This document shows, piece after piece, positions 22,435 through 34,029 of a DNA stretch of 64,000 bases (position 1 is the stretch's first letter; each line of letters starts with the position of its first letter). The position numbers and the translations under genes are program-made. The notes beneath the pieces are model-generated. The model was not told the DNA's origin, searched no databases, and was given only the letters and a program-made list of their open reading frames with translations. Origin of the DNA: Artemia franciscana (taxonomy: Eukaryota; Arthropoda; Branchiopoda; Anostraca; Artemiidae); NCBI RefSeq assembly GCF_032884065.1, contig NC_088867.1, forward strand, positions 46,946,185 through 47,010,184, written 5' to 3'.

Positions 22435-23060
22435 ATGTCTTATTTATATGATTTTTGTATACTATTCGTAAAGCTTGCCAGATTCCGGGGTTTGGGAACT
22501 GCCAAACCCTCCCCCCCTCTAAACACAAATAGTTTACTTTCTCAAATAACTTTTATGCATGTGCCCAAAGTTCTATTTAGACATGCGCAAAGAAGCTGTT
22601 CTAGGGTAGAGGAGGGAAATAATAATAAAACAAGCTTTATTTATTAATTTGAGCAAGAAGTACCAAATAATTTAAGACAATATATGATTCCGAGAGGGAG
22701 CGGCAATTTTTAAATGATGTCCCTGAATAACAATGGCCGCTGTAGCTACTTTAGACTCCACTTTCTGGAAGTTGAAAATTCGAAAATGTCCTTTTTCTTA
22801 ACATTACTTTTAGAGATATCTGTTTTTCTCTATACTACTCTCCTTGTAGCCTACAGGGAAGTCAAGTCACGAAAATAAAAGAAGGGCAAAAATGTCGGCC
22901 CGGACCCTTCATTTTTGCAAATAAAGGATAGTAAACATAAGGTGTTCCCATGTCTTATGTCTCCAAAATGTCTTATTATATATATATTATTTTTTATATC
23001 ATGCATGAAGCTTGCTAGTTTTTGGGGGTTTGAAAAACGTTCTCCTCCCTGACCCCTAAA
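22435..23060. repeat. Pair of diverged repeats with C-rich patches
   Basis: 'gaatgtcttatttatatgattttt...aagcttgccag.ttccggggtttg' (22433-22530) resembles 'aaatgtcttattatatat...gaagcttgctagtttttgggggtttg' (22967-23060). The second resemblance is weaker after the G-rich word. Confidence 0.45.
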
Positions 23061-23064
23061 GAAC

Positions 23065-24665
23065 TGTACGCTTTAAAAAAAAGTGTACGCTATAAAACAA
23101 AACTGTCTGCGCTCTAACATAAAATAGGACAGTTATTTTCATAAATAAGGATTATAAACTATGGATTGCAACTAGTAGGACCCCATTATAAAAATTATGG
23201 GGTGCAACCAATATATTTTCCAGTAGGCAATGGACTGGTATGCCAAAACTTCAATTTTTTTTAAATGAGCCTCGAGTTAACTGATTTTTAAAATAATATT
23301 TCTAGACCAAGGGGAGAGTCCCCTTCACCTGAACCATTGTGTCGCACTTATGAGTGTAAGTTAAGTAGCAAACACTGAGAATTTTCTTGATTAACATAAA
23401 AAAAGGGAAGGCATAAATTTAATTATGTTTTACGGTCTAAAACATTACATTACAAAATACAAATCATCAGATCTAGATTTGGGACAGCTTTTTTTGTGTT
23501 GAGGCAGGATATTTTACATTACTTATATTACAGTAAAACATTACTCAAAGACATCCAAAGCAATAATAATAAAGACGACAAACATCACGACCTTATAATC
23601 GAAAAACAGTTTTCAATTTTATAACTCACAGCTATGTATAATTCACAACAATTTCTCTCAAAATAACTAAAAAAAGAAAAAAAATCTAATTTTATTCCGG
23701 ATTTTTGAGCCCGTCTTACGCCGACTTAGGAGGTTAGTGTTAACATAATGACCAATCCAATGGTAAAGCTTCAAATTCAGCATAGGTGTCTTCAGAATAT
23801 CTTCTCAAGATCTAAATTTTGAACTGTCACGTCAAATTGTGAGATTTCGAAAACTGTTTTATTAAATAATTTGTGTTTAGATGATACCCTAAAAGATTTG
23901 TTGAACTTGAGTATATTGAAAATGTAACATGACAAAACTTATCATCGGATAAGAATAAAAGAGAAAAGATCCCTGAACTGACCAGGGGCAATATTTGAAC
24001 TTGTATATTTTGAAAAATTTATTTCCTTTTTAATCTACATAAAAATAAATAAAAAAGACCCTTGTCTCCTTACATTTCCATGAATTGGCGCTCCAGAAAC
24101 TGATATGCACTATTCATATTTATGTGTTTTTTCATTACTTTTTTTTATCCCAGTTCGACTTTGCATAAATCACAAATTAATCAAACTACATAAGAGCCAA
24201 CATCATAAGAGCTAACCCAATTCTTATGCTGTCTTGCTTAATACCCAGCACTAATTCTTGATTTTTGTAAACTCCTTTTTGAACCTTTTAAACACTTCGA
24301 AAATCATTCTTATCTAATAAAATTGAAATCCAATTCATGTTCAACTACAATTGCTGAAAATTGGGGTTTTGATTTCCTATTAGATAATCTACAGAACCAT
24401 AAATTTCTCATCCAAGCTCACTAATGTAGATGCACTACTGGCAAGAGCACCCAAAAGCAGGTCATATGGTAGGATCAACCCCCCTCTCCTGAAAGACCCA
24501 AAATTATACAAAATTGCAAATTGTTGAAACATTAGGAAATAACATGGTAGTTATCCGACATATTTTTTTCCAACTTTCACCCCCTCCTCCTCGACAAAAT
24601 TTGTAAGCTAGCCCCCCCTCCCAAATAAAAAATTTCTTGATTAAATTCTACACTACTTATGTACT
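23065..24665. other. AT-rich intergenic stretch, nothing recognised
   Basis: No frame above about 60 codons with any recognisable motif on either strand and no clear repeat unit, apart from C-rich patches near 24480 and 24590. Confidence 0.5.
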
Positions 24666-24667
24666 AA

Positions 24668-24669
<2 letters not shown>

Positions 24670-24761
<92 letters not shown>
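24670..24761. repeat. Compound microsatellite (TA)n(TG)n
   Basis: About 70 bp of TA followed by ten TG units at 24741-24761. This is typical of a TA tract growing from a TG tract or the reverse. Confidence 0.95.
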
Positions 24762-24764
24762 ATT

Positions 24765-27440
24765 CGAAAATCCACCCACTCCCCCACTAAAAGATTCCAG
24801 GTTAGCCCGGTTTCAACATTTGCTGTGACGTCTATAGTACTAACACACTAGACATTCATGTAGATACTGGTTTGGCATATACTGTTAGGTTAGTCTGTTT
24901 CGAACGAATGGACTGTAAAGTACGGACTAGCTCAGTGTAAGAAAACTGCAACAGTTTACACGGTCTTCTTTTCTCTTAGCAAAATTGCAGTAACTGAAAT
25001 ATTTTATGGACCTGTAAACAAATCTTACCGATTTTTTAATGTGAAACTATGTCAACTGCTCTTGGGTTCATATAATCAACTTTAGCCTTCTTTAGTTCCC
25101 GCAAATAAGTTTACTGACGTAAGTTAAATTTAGAAGAAATTCACCTTAAATTTACCATAAATTATAATAAGTTTGCCATGATTTACTATAAATTTACATA
25201 ATTTTACCTACACAAGTTTCCTCTACTTTTTTGTTTTACTACTTTTTTGTTTTACTACTTTTTTGTTCGTCTCTCTATTTCCACTAAGCATAATTTTTTG
25301 GGTATTAAATAGTTTTACAAAAACTTTAGTTTTTTCTGGTACAAATGATTTATCTGATAAATGAAAAACTTACAGGGTTTGTGCGGAAAGTAATAGGACT
25401 GATTTTCTTTCGGCGCGACCTGTACATGACGTATACAAGTAATTGAACTTGATCATTTTTAGTCTTTTATGGTTAACAAATAAGCCTTAATATAAACAAT
25501 AGACTAGAATCATCTAAAATTGATAGCCGCTAGGGAACTAATTTTGCGCGCATTTTGATAATTCGAAAATTTATTTCCCCCTCCCCCCACGAAGGTGTAA
25601 AAAAGTACACCTATAGGAAAAAATATTATGAAGCTTTGTAGCGTTAAGCAAACACATATTGCATACATCTTTAGCGAAACTGTATTGTTAGCCCGACTTT
25701 TCTTCCATTTCATATCATAGACATAACATTTTATAAGGATTTATATTAAATCCTACAGAGACGCATTTCAAATGTAAAAACAAAACAGTTTTGAAATTTC
25801 TGTACAACACACGCTGGATAAGGATAAATGAATAAACAAAATAGAATAAAAAATATAAACAAATACGACTAAGTAGCAAACAATGTCCGGCTCAAGGATC
25901 CCAAAATGATCCAATTGCGGACTGAGATTTCGGAAAATTTTTCTCAAAATTCAATCTACGATCAATTTCTCAAATTTTTCAAACGGAAACTGTATCCTTA
26001 AACAAAAAAGTGACTAGGTTTTCGTAAGGTGGGTCAATTAAAATGACATATCAAGACTCCTCAAATATTTGCAGAACGTTTTATTTGCCAATAGTGCATT
26101 AGAAATAGCTCCAAAGAGAAAAATTGTCCTTTTTTCCGAAAAAAGGAAAAGATTTACGCACGTGCGCTTTCTACTTGACCGGTGACAAAACCGAATTGAA
26201 AGTAGCTGAGTCGAACTTGGAAAGTCGAGTTGAACTTATCAAAAAGAAACCGAATCGAATTGTAGAAATACGCTGGTTTTTAATGTTTTACTATAATTTG
26301 AGACATTAAAACAGTAGATTGAGATGCCTCCAAACAATTTTTTTAAATATCGCTTCTTCTTCTTTAAAGTCAGTCTTAAAAGCGTTTTCAAATAAAAATA
26401 TTACTGCATGTAAAAAATTTGAAGCTAATTAATAAGGCAGATTGAGATTCCTCAAGAACTTGTAATGAATTTTTTTTTTCTTATATTTGGTTAAAAATTT
26501 GTTATTCAAATCGAAATATTTTTCATCTGCACAAAATGTCAGCATCGTTGTTTTTTGCTTTCCCTTTTTTATAAGAATTCGGGACCATTTAAAAATATAG
26601 AGAATTTTTTTTTTTTCTTCATGTAAGTACAAAAAAACAGAAAAAACATGAAATCAGACTTTAAAATATTTTCAAAAACAAGACCAGTCACCATAAAAAT
26701 AGTATTTGCCTTAAAAATAGCACAAATTTTCGACTAAAATAGAATTTGCTTAGCAGTATATAATTCATAGGAAAGGGTTGAAGAATTTTTCCATAGAATC
26801 CATAAAATAATTTGGCAAATTTCTAAAAATTAACTAATGGTTCATTTAAGGAACGTCAAATTTTAGAGAACATAAATACACTCATCCAGAATCCTAAATT
26901 GCGATATATAAAAAAAAACTTACAAAGAAACGTTCAATTGTCCAAAACAAAAACGTGAATTTTAGAATTTGCAAGCGTATCGTAAATAAGACTTGTGTTC
27001 GAAAATGGCTGACATTTTTAAACTAGACATTCATGTTTTTATTTTATTCTTTTCCAACTTTTTCATTCATAGAATCTTACGAACAAACACATTTTAGATA
27101 AAAAAAAAACAGCTATAGGTACATTTGGATTACTAATACGACGCCAAAAATAATAAAAATAGTACCAAATTAAATCTGATAAACTTCGCAAAAAAAAATT
27201 GTTAACCCTGTTTTATTAATTTGATTAACTAAAAAGACTTTGAATGTTTTTTCAACCTTCAAGACTTTTACAAATCAATACAATTAAATGGGAAGATTGG
27301 ATAAATTTTACGATGGATATAATATGGCCTGAATTAATTCCCTTATCTTAAATTAACACTTATTTAAGGCGTTCCTGTCGTTTCTCAAAAAGTAACAGAG
27401 GCTCACGCCCTCTCTCTTCTCTTATATAGCACTTCTGCTT
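24765..27440. other. Intergenic stretch, nothing recognised
   Basis: AT-rich, with poly-A and poly-T runs. The 61-codon frame at 26124-26309 has lysine/arginine-rich content but no family motif. No RNA gene or strong repeat was seen. Confidence 0.5.
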
Positions 27441-27449
27441 TCATTAAAA

Positions 27450-27560
27450 GAAAGCCTTGTATGTTCAACCTGAATTTAAGGTGGGACTTTCAAATTTAAA
27501 GCAAATTTATATACAAAGAAAATTTGAACCAAATAAAGCCTAAACATAAGGATTAAAACT
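27450..27560 (+). repeat. Detached, shortened satellite monomer
   Basis: 'gaaagccttgtatgttcaacctgaatt' followed by 'aaagcaaatttatatacaaagaaaatttgaaccaaataaagcctaaacataaggat' has the ends of the 263-bp satellite monomer with the middle missing. It lies 380 bp before the main array. Confidence 0.6.
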
Positions 27561-27564
27561 ATGA

Positions 27565-27912
27565 AGATTCTCGTGAGCCATTACTGGCACATAGGGCGTC
27601 GAATTGAAGTATTAATTACCCGGTCTTTTTTTACAGAAACAAGTAGCAAGCTTGGCGCCCAACTTTGATACCGCGGGGTCAAACCCCGGTCTCCGTATTG
27701 ATAGCTTTAATTATCCTCGGTTTAATGATATAACTGACTTAATAATATAGATTTAAATATAGATTTTTATTATCCTCCTGAGCCATTGCTGGTGCCAAGG
27801 GCGTTAAATCAAAGCTTCAGTTGCTGGGTCTTTTTTATAGAAACATGTAGCAAGCTTGGCGCTCAACTTTGATACCGCGGGGATCAAACCCCTGGCCCCG
27901 TATTGCTAAGCA
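27565..27912. repeat. Tandem pair, ~205-bp spacing, with GGGGTCAAACCCC hairpin
   Basis: 27569-27700 and 27777-27905 share 'gagccatt.ctggtgcc', 'tagcaagcttggcgc.caactttgataccgcgggg.tcaaacccc.g' and 'ccgtattg'. The G4-loop-C4 word resembles a tRNA T-arm, so a tRNA-related SINE origin is possible; A and B boxes are not clear. Confidence 0.6.
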
Positions 27913-27939
27913 TATAGCCTAAATAAATAAAGTTGAATG

Positions 27940-30455
27940 AAGCCTTGTATGCCTAACATGGGATTTTTATATATTCACAAATTTCAGTATAAAGCATTTG
28001 TTTTTATTTGTATGCTTTTATGCCTTCAAATATTATTTGAGAATTTTAACACAGTTTTTGTACTCTTCTGTGAATCTATAATTTTATATTACATATAAAG
28101 CCTATATTAGATATAAAACAAATTTACATGCAAAGCAGATCTGAATTAAATAAAGCCTTAAATAAGGACTAGAAATAAAGCTTAAATAAATAAAGTAAAA
28201 TAAAGTCTTGTATGCCTAATATGGATTTTTATATGTTCACAAATTTGAATATAAAGCAATTTTTTTAATTTCTACGGTTTTCTGGCTGACAAATATTATT
28301 TGAGAGTTTTGACACAATTTTTTCTCTCCTGTCAATCTATCATTTTTGTATTATACGTAAAGCAAATATTAAATATAAAGCGAATTTATATGCAAAGCAG
28401 ATTTGAATTACAAGAAGCCTTAGATAAGGACTAAAAATAAAGCCTAAATAAATAAAGTAAAATAAAACCTTGTATGCCTAATATGGGATTTTTATATATT
28501 CACAAATTTCAGTATAAAGCATTTGTTTTTATTTGTATGCTTTTATGCCTTACAAATATTATTTGAGAATTTTAACACAGTTTTTGTACTCTTCTGTGAA
28601 TCTATAATTTTATATTACATATAAAGCCTATATTAGATATAAAACAAATTTACATGCAAAGCAGATCTGAATTAAATAAAGCCTTAAATAAGGACTAGAA
28701 ATAAAGCTTAAATAAATAAAGTAAAATAAAGTCTTGTATGCCTAATATGGATTTTTATATGTTCACAAATTTGAATATAAAGCAATTTTTTTAATTTCTA
28801 CGGTTTTCTGGCTGACAAATATTATTTGAGAGTTTTGACACAATTTTTTCTCTCCTGTCAATCTATCATTTTTGTATTATACGTAAAGCAAATATTAAAT
28901 ATAAAGCGAATTTATATGCAAAGCAGATTTGAATTACAAGAAGCCTTAGATAAGGACTAAAAATAAAGCCTAAATAAATAAAGTAAAATAAAACCTTGTA
29001 TGCCTAATATGGGATTTTTATATATTCACAAATTTCAGTATAAAGCATTTGTTTTTATTTGTATGCTTTTATGCCTTACAAATATTATTTGAGAATTTTA
29101 ACACAGTTTTTGTACTCTTCTGTGAATCTATAATTTTATATTACATATAAAGCCTATATTAGATATAAAACAAATTTACATGCAAAGCAGATCTGAATTA
29201 AATAAAGCCTTAAATAAGGACTAGAAATAAAGCTTAAATAAATAAAGTAAAATAAAGTCTTGTATGCCTAATATGGATTTTTATATGTTCACAAATTTGA
29301 ATATAAAGCAATTTTTTTAATTTCTACGGTTTTCTGGCTGACAAATATTATTTGAGAGTTTTGACACAATTTTTTCTCTCCTGTCAATCTATCATTTTTG
29401 TATTATACGTAAAGCAAATATTAAATATAAAGCGAATTTATATGCAAAGCAGATTTGAATTACAAGAAGCTTTAGATAAGGACTAAAAATAAAGCCTAAA
29501 TAAATAAAGTAAAATAAAACCTTGTATGCCTAATATGGATTTTTATATATTCACAAATTTGAATATAAAGCAGTTTTTTTTTAATTTCTATGGTTTTCTG
29601 GCTGACAAATATTATTTGAGGATTTTGACACAATTTTTTACTCCCCTGTCAATTTATCATTTTTATATTATACGGAAAGCAAATATTAAATATAAAGCAA
29701 ATTTATATGCAAAGCAGATTTGAATTAAATAAAGCCCTTAACAAGAACTAAAAATAAAGCCTAAACAAATAAAGTAAAATAAAACCTTGTGTGCCTAATA
29801 TGGATTTTTATGTATTCACGAATTTGAATATTAAGCAATTTTTTTTAATTTCTATGTTTTTTGGCTGACAAATATTATTTGAGAATTTTGACACAATTTT
29901 TACTTTTCTTTGAATCTATAATTTTTATATTACATATAAAGCAAATATTAAGTATAAAGAAAATTTAAATGCAAAGCAAATTGAATTAAATAAAGCTTTA
30001 AATAAGGACTAAGCATAAAGCCTAAATAAATAAGTAAAATGAAGCCTTGTATGCCTAATATGGATTTTTATATATTCACAAATTTGAATATAAAGCAACT
30101 TCTTTGATTTCTATGATTTTATGGCTTACAAATATTATTTGAGAATTTTGACACAATTTCTTACTCTCCTGTGAATCTACAATTTTTATATTACATATAA
30201 AGCAAATATTAAGTATAAACCAAATTTATATGCAAAGCAAATTTGAATTCAATAAAGCTTTAAATAAGTACTAAACATAACGCCTAAATAAACAAAGTAA
30301 AATGAAGCCTTGTATGCCTAATATCGATTTTTATATATTCACAAATTTGAATATAAAGCAATTTCTTTGATTTCTATGATTTTATGGCTTACAAATAATA
30401 TTTGAGAATTTTGAAACTATTTTTTACTCTCCTGTGAATCTATAATTTTCCCACA
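27940..30455. repeat. Satellite array, ~263-bp monomer, dimeric higher-order repeat
   Basis: Monomers start with 'cttgtatgcctaatatg' at about 27943, 28207, 28470, 28733, 28996, 29259, 29521, 29785, 30045 and 30309. The first six alternate in two types, A ('gggatttttatatattc', 'gtatgcttttatgcct') and B ('ggatttttatatgttc', 'tacggttttctggctg'). The A-B dimer (~526 bp) repeats three times almost unchanged. The last four monomers are diverged singles. The 65-codon frame at 29526-29723 is a by-product. The array ends 543 bp from the IPPK stop codon. Confidence 0.9.
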
Positions 30456-30997
30456 TGCGTGAACTAGAGGACAACAAGATGAAATGAGCTTAAAATAAAA
30501 ATTATAAATAAATAAAGTAGAAATTATTTTACAAAAGTAAAAAAATAGTAAAACAGAAAAGTAAAGATAAACAAATGGTTACAATAAAGAAAGTTATAAT
30601 TAAATAAAGGTGACATAAAAGTTAAAAACAGAAGTAAAATACGAAGTCTTTTGAGTAATTGAATTACGATACGCTTGAAAAGGAAGAAGAAAAATATAGC
30701 TGGGGGAAACTTAGTATAAAAAAGGCGCTTGAAGATGTCTATATTCTGAGGTATGGTACACTTTTTTATGACATCAGAAAACGAGATAAATTAGCTGCGA
30801 GCAAGAAGCCTTTAAATCACAAGAGGAACAAATATATATTGAACTCGTCCAATTGGACTTCTGTCAAAAACACGCATATGCTTTATGCAGGGGAAGTTAA
30901 ATCAAATTTTTGACAGCAAAGACTATTGAATACAGAACACTAATGGTTTGAAAGACTTGAGACGCAGATTGCCGACTTCTTGAACGCAGCTCGTCAA
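30456..30997. other. 3' flank of IPPK
   Basis: On the - strand this should hold the IPPK 3' UTR. I see no canonical AATAAA on the - strand in this stretch. An 84-codon + strand frame (30659-30913, non-ATG start) has no recognisable motif and overlaps the presumed UTR; I do not call it a gene. Confidence 0.4.
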
Positions 30998-31199
30998 TTA
31001 ATAAAAAACACATGGACTGTTTTGTGGGTTCTCCTCTCCGTTTTCAACAGCTTGTGAATAAGCTTCAGTCATAGATCGTTCCCTTCTTCGATGCTTGAGG
31101 ACGCAAGTAATTGGTTTTGGATCCAGATCGACAACTGAGATCTGACATCGATATAATCTATCTTCCAGGTCTTGAATGACTAGATCTTCGATTCCATCA
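30998..31199 (-). CDS. IPPK: Inositol-pentakisphosphate 2-kinase, last exon
   Basis: The - strand acceptor CCCTTTTTCAG precedes base 31199. One base (T) completes a split codon, then 66 residues run to TAA (31000-30998). The protein starts DGIEDLVIQDLEDRLYRC and contains ISVVDLDPKP, then a basic ITCVLKHRRRERSMTEAY and a short tail ending SPCVFY. In vertebrate IPPK the corresponding place reads VSVLDLDLKP followed by a Y-rich, basic segment, so this is the C-terminal part of the kinase fold. The phase (AG+T gives Ser) fits the exon at 43648-43145 exactly. The shared phase and matching order in the family argue that both belong to one gene across an intron of about 11.9 kb. Confidence 0.7.
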
Positions 31200-31704
31200 C
31201 TGAAAAAGGGAACGTATCAACTTCTCCGCACAAAATTAAATCACAATTTTTAGTGAGAACCATGTTCTTCAACATGGAGAGAAGTGAGCGTAGCAGGGGC
31301 CTATTAGAATTATGTTGTATTGGGGTGTAACCAAACCCTGTGAGCAGTCTTTGAATAGCCTTGGGCATGGGGTAATACATGTTTCATAAAAGATCTAAGG
31401 CCAAACTGGCCAGCCATGACAAAAGCAAAGACAAATGTGGTATTCTGCGGTACTCAATCACAGTAGCAGCAATTGTGTTTATAGATATTGGTTGTTTTAT
31501 TTTTTGGTTTTAGATTGTATTTAATTTAGTTTCGATTTATCTTTGTTTCTTAGCATTAAAGACGTCTTGCTTTATAGAGGCCAAATATCCGCGTCATTTT
31601 AGTTTTCATTCTAGTGGCCTTAGGTTCTTCAAGACACTGCTCCGGAAATGTTTATACAACTTAGGATATGAGGTACAATTGCCTCTTCCGCTGTTAAATC
31701 TAAG

Positions 31705-33762
31705 TTGTTTTTATGGCACTTGGTATTAACCAAGTAACATATAGCAATCGCAAATTCTGTCGGTCTGTCGGTCTGTCTGTCTGTCTGTCGGTCCCGGTTT
31801 TGCTACTTTAGGCACTTCCAGGTAAGCTAGGACGATGAAATTTGGCAAGCGTATCAGGGACCGGACTTTCTGAAAAACTGGACTTTCTGGAATTCTGAAA
31901 AATTAGAAAAAATGAGGTATTTTTAACTTACGAACGGGTGTTTAGAAGGATATCGTGTCTTAGAGCTCTTATTTTAGATCCCGACCGGATCTGGTGACAT
32001 TGGGGGCGATTTGGAAGGGGGAAACCTAAAACTTGGAAAACACTTAGAGTGGAGGGATCGGGATGAAACTTGGTGGGAAAAATAAACAAAAGTCATAGAT
32101 ACATGATTTACATAAACGGAACGGCTCCGCTCTCTGTGGGGCAGTTGGGGGGGGGGGGGTTACTCCTGAAAAATTAGGGAAAATGAGGTATTTTTAACTT
32201 ACGAACGGGTGATCAGATCTCAATGAAATTTGATATTTAGAAGGATATCGTGTCTCAGAGCTCTTATTCTAAATCCCGACTCGATCTGGTGACATTGGGG
32301 GGGAGTTGGGAGGGGGAAACCTAAAACTTGGAAAACACTTAGATTGGAGGGATCGGGATGAAACTTGGTGGGAAAAATAAGCACAAGTCCTAGATACATG
32401 ATTGACATAACCGGAACGGCTCCGCTCTTTTTGGGGTAGTTGGGGGATGGGTTAATTCTGAAAAATTAGAAAAAATGAGGTATTTTTAACTTACGAACGG
32501 GTGATCGGATTTCAATGAAATTTGATATTTAGAAGGATATCGTGTCTCAAAGCTCTTATTTTAAATCCTGACCGGATCTGGTTACATTGGGGGAAGTTTG
32601 GGGTGGGGGAACCTAAAATCATGGAAAACGCTTCGATTGGAGGGATCGGGATGAAACTTGGTGGGAAAAATAAGCAGAAGTCTTACATACATGATTTACA
32701 TAATTGGAACGGATCCGCTCTATTGGGGAGGGGGGGTTAATTCTGAAAAATAAGAAAAAATTATCTATTTTTAACTTACGAAGGAGTGATCGGATCTTCA
32801 TGAAACTTCATATTTAGAAGGATCTCGTAACTCAGATCTCTTATTTTAAATCTCAACCGGATCAAGCGTAATTGGGGGGGGGGCAGTTGAGGGGGACCGG
32901 AAATCTTAGAAAATACTTAAAGCGGTGAGATCAGGATGAAACTGGATGGGAAGAGTAGAAACCTGTCTAAGATACGTGACTAACATAACCGGACCGGATC
33001 TGCTCTCTTTGGTGGAATTGGGGGGGGGGGTAATTTTAAAAATTGAGGTATTCGTAACTTACGAAAGGGTGACCAGATCTTAATGAAATTTGATATTTAG
33101 AAGGATTTTGTACTTTGAAGTTCTAATTTTAAATTCCGACCAGATCCTGTGACATTGGGGGGAGTTGGAGGGGGAAACCGGAATTCTTGGAAAACGTGAA
33201 AATTGGGGTATTTTTATCTTACGAATAATTGGTCGGATCTTAATGAAATTTGATTTTCAGAAGGAATTCATGTCTCAGAGCTCTTATTTCAAATCCCGAC
33301 CAGATCTTTTGACATTGGGGGGAGTTGGAGGGGGAAATCTTGGAAAAACACTTGTAGTGGAGGAATCGGGATGAACAGAAATCGTACTGGATTCACTCTC
33401 TTTGGAGGAGTTGGGGGGAGGGGTTCAGTGATTTGGCGATTTTGGTGCTTCTGGACGTGCTAGGACGATGAAAATTGGTAGGCGTGTCAGGGAGCTGCAC
33501 AATTTGACTTGATAAAGTCGGTTTCCCAGATTCGACCATCTGGGGGGCTAAAGAGATAGGAAAAATTTGAAAAAATTAGGTATTTATAACTTACGAGTGG
33601 GTGATCGGATCTTAATGAATTTTGATATTTAGAAGGACATCGTGACTCAGAGCTCTTATTTTAAATCCTGACCGGCATTAAGCCTCTTATTTTCCTTTTT
33701 AAATCAATCTATTGATTCATAGAATTTTGTTAGAGCTCATACCATGTGATCTCTTGGCTCTT
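31705..33762 (+). repeat. Composite 2-kb repeat element, copy 1
   Basis: It opens with a hairpin 'cacttggtattaaccaagt' (31717-31735) and a (GTCTGTCG)n stretch. Then come seven related internal units, each with 'gaggtatttttaacttacga.cgggtga', 'cggatct.aatgaaatttgatatttagaaggat', 'tctcagagctcttatttt' and G-rich patches, at about 31914, 32185, 32477, 32763, 33044, 33205 and 33578. It ends 'gttagagctcataccatgtga...ggctctta'. A full inverted copy lies at 52195-54340. The frames inside are not genes. It is probably a non-autonomous mobile element with internal repeats (Helitron-like or MITE-like; class unresolved). Confidence 0.8.
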
Positions 33763-33825
33763 AAGTAAAACAGCTCAAAATAGGGATGATACCTTTTTAT
33801 TGACAGTGAAATATAAAATTATTTA

Positions 33826-33868
33826 ACTGGATATTTCGAACACATATACAGTGTTCATCATCAGCAGT
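33826..33868 (-). ncRNA. Hammerhead-ribozyme-like motif 1
   Basis: Read 5' to 3' on the - strand: ACTG (stem I), CTGATGA (core), one extra T, GAACAC-TGTATAT-GTGTTC (6-bp stem II), GAAA (core), TATC, CAGT (stem I partner). The conserved hammerhead boxes CUGANGA and GAAA, a UH dinucleotide before the presumed cleavage site (..AUC|CAG) and a pairing stem I are all present. Stem III is at most one pair, as in minimal hammerheads of Penelope-like elements and newt satellite, which act as dimers (established knowledge). The extra T after CUGAUGA is a departure and may reduce activity. Confidence 0.55.
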
Positions 33869-33971
33869 AAAACTCAAAAACGAAGACCACACTGCCTTTC
33901 CATGACGAAAGTAAAACAGTTCAAAATAGGGATGATACCTTTTTATTGACAGTGAAATATAAAATTATTCA

Positions 33972-34014
33972 ACTGGATATTTCGAACACATATACAGTGT
34001 TCATCATCAGCAGC
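33972..34014 (-). ncRNA. Hammerhead-ribozyme-like motif 2
   Basis: Same order of boxes as at 33826-33868. Stem I here is GCTG with CAGT, keeping pairing through one G-U wobble. It is the second unit of a head-to-tail pair, so a transcript through both could form the dimeric arrangement. Confidence 0.5.
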
Positions 34015-34029
34015 AAAACTGTCAGAGGA

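Larger units (their letters stand above)
33764..34020 (-). repeat. Tandem pair of hammerhead-like repeat units, ~146 bp
   Basis: Two copies of a unit with 'gtaaaacag.tcaaaatagggatgatacc', 'gacagtgaaatataaaattatt', 'aactggatatttcgaacac' and 'cagtgttcatcatcagcag', starting at 33764 and 33910. Copy 1 also has the linker 'cgaagaccacactgcctttcc' (33880-33905). Copy 1 abuts the end of the composite 2-kb repeat. Each copy holds one hammerhead-like core on the - strand. Confidence 0.8.

Noticed and set aside
27940..30455. CRISPR array
   Set aside because: The repeats are 263-bp satellite monomers in head-to-tail contact, without short repeats and unique spacers, in a eukaryotic setting.
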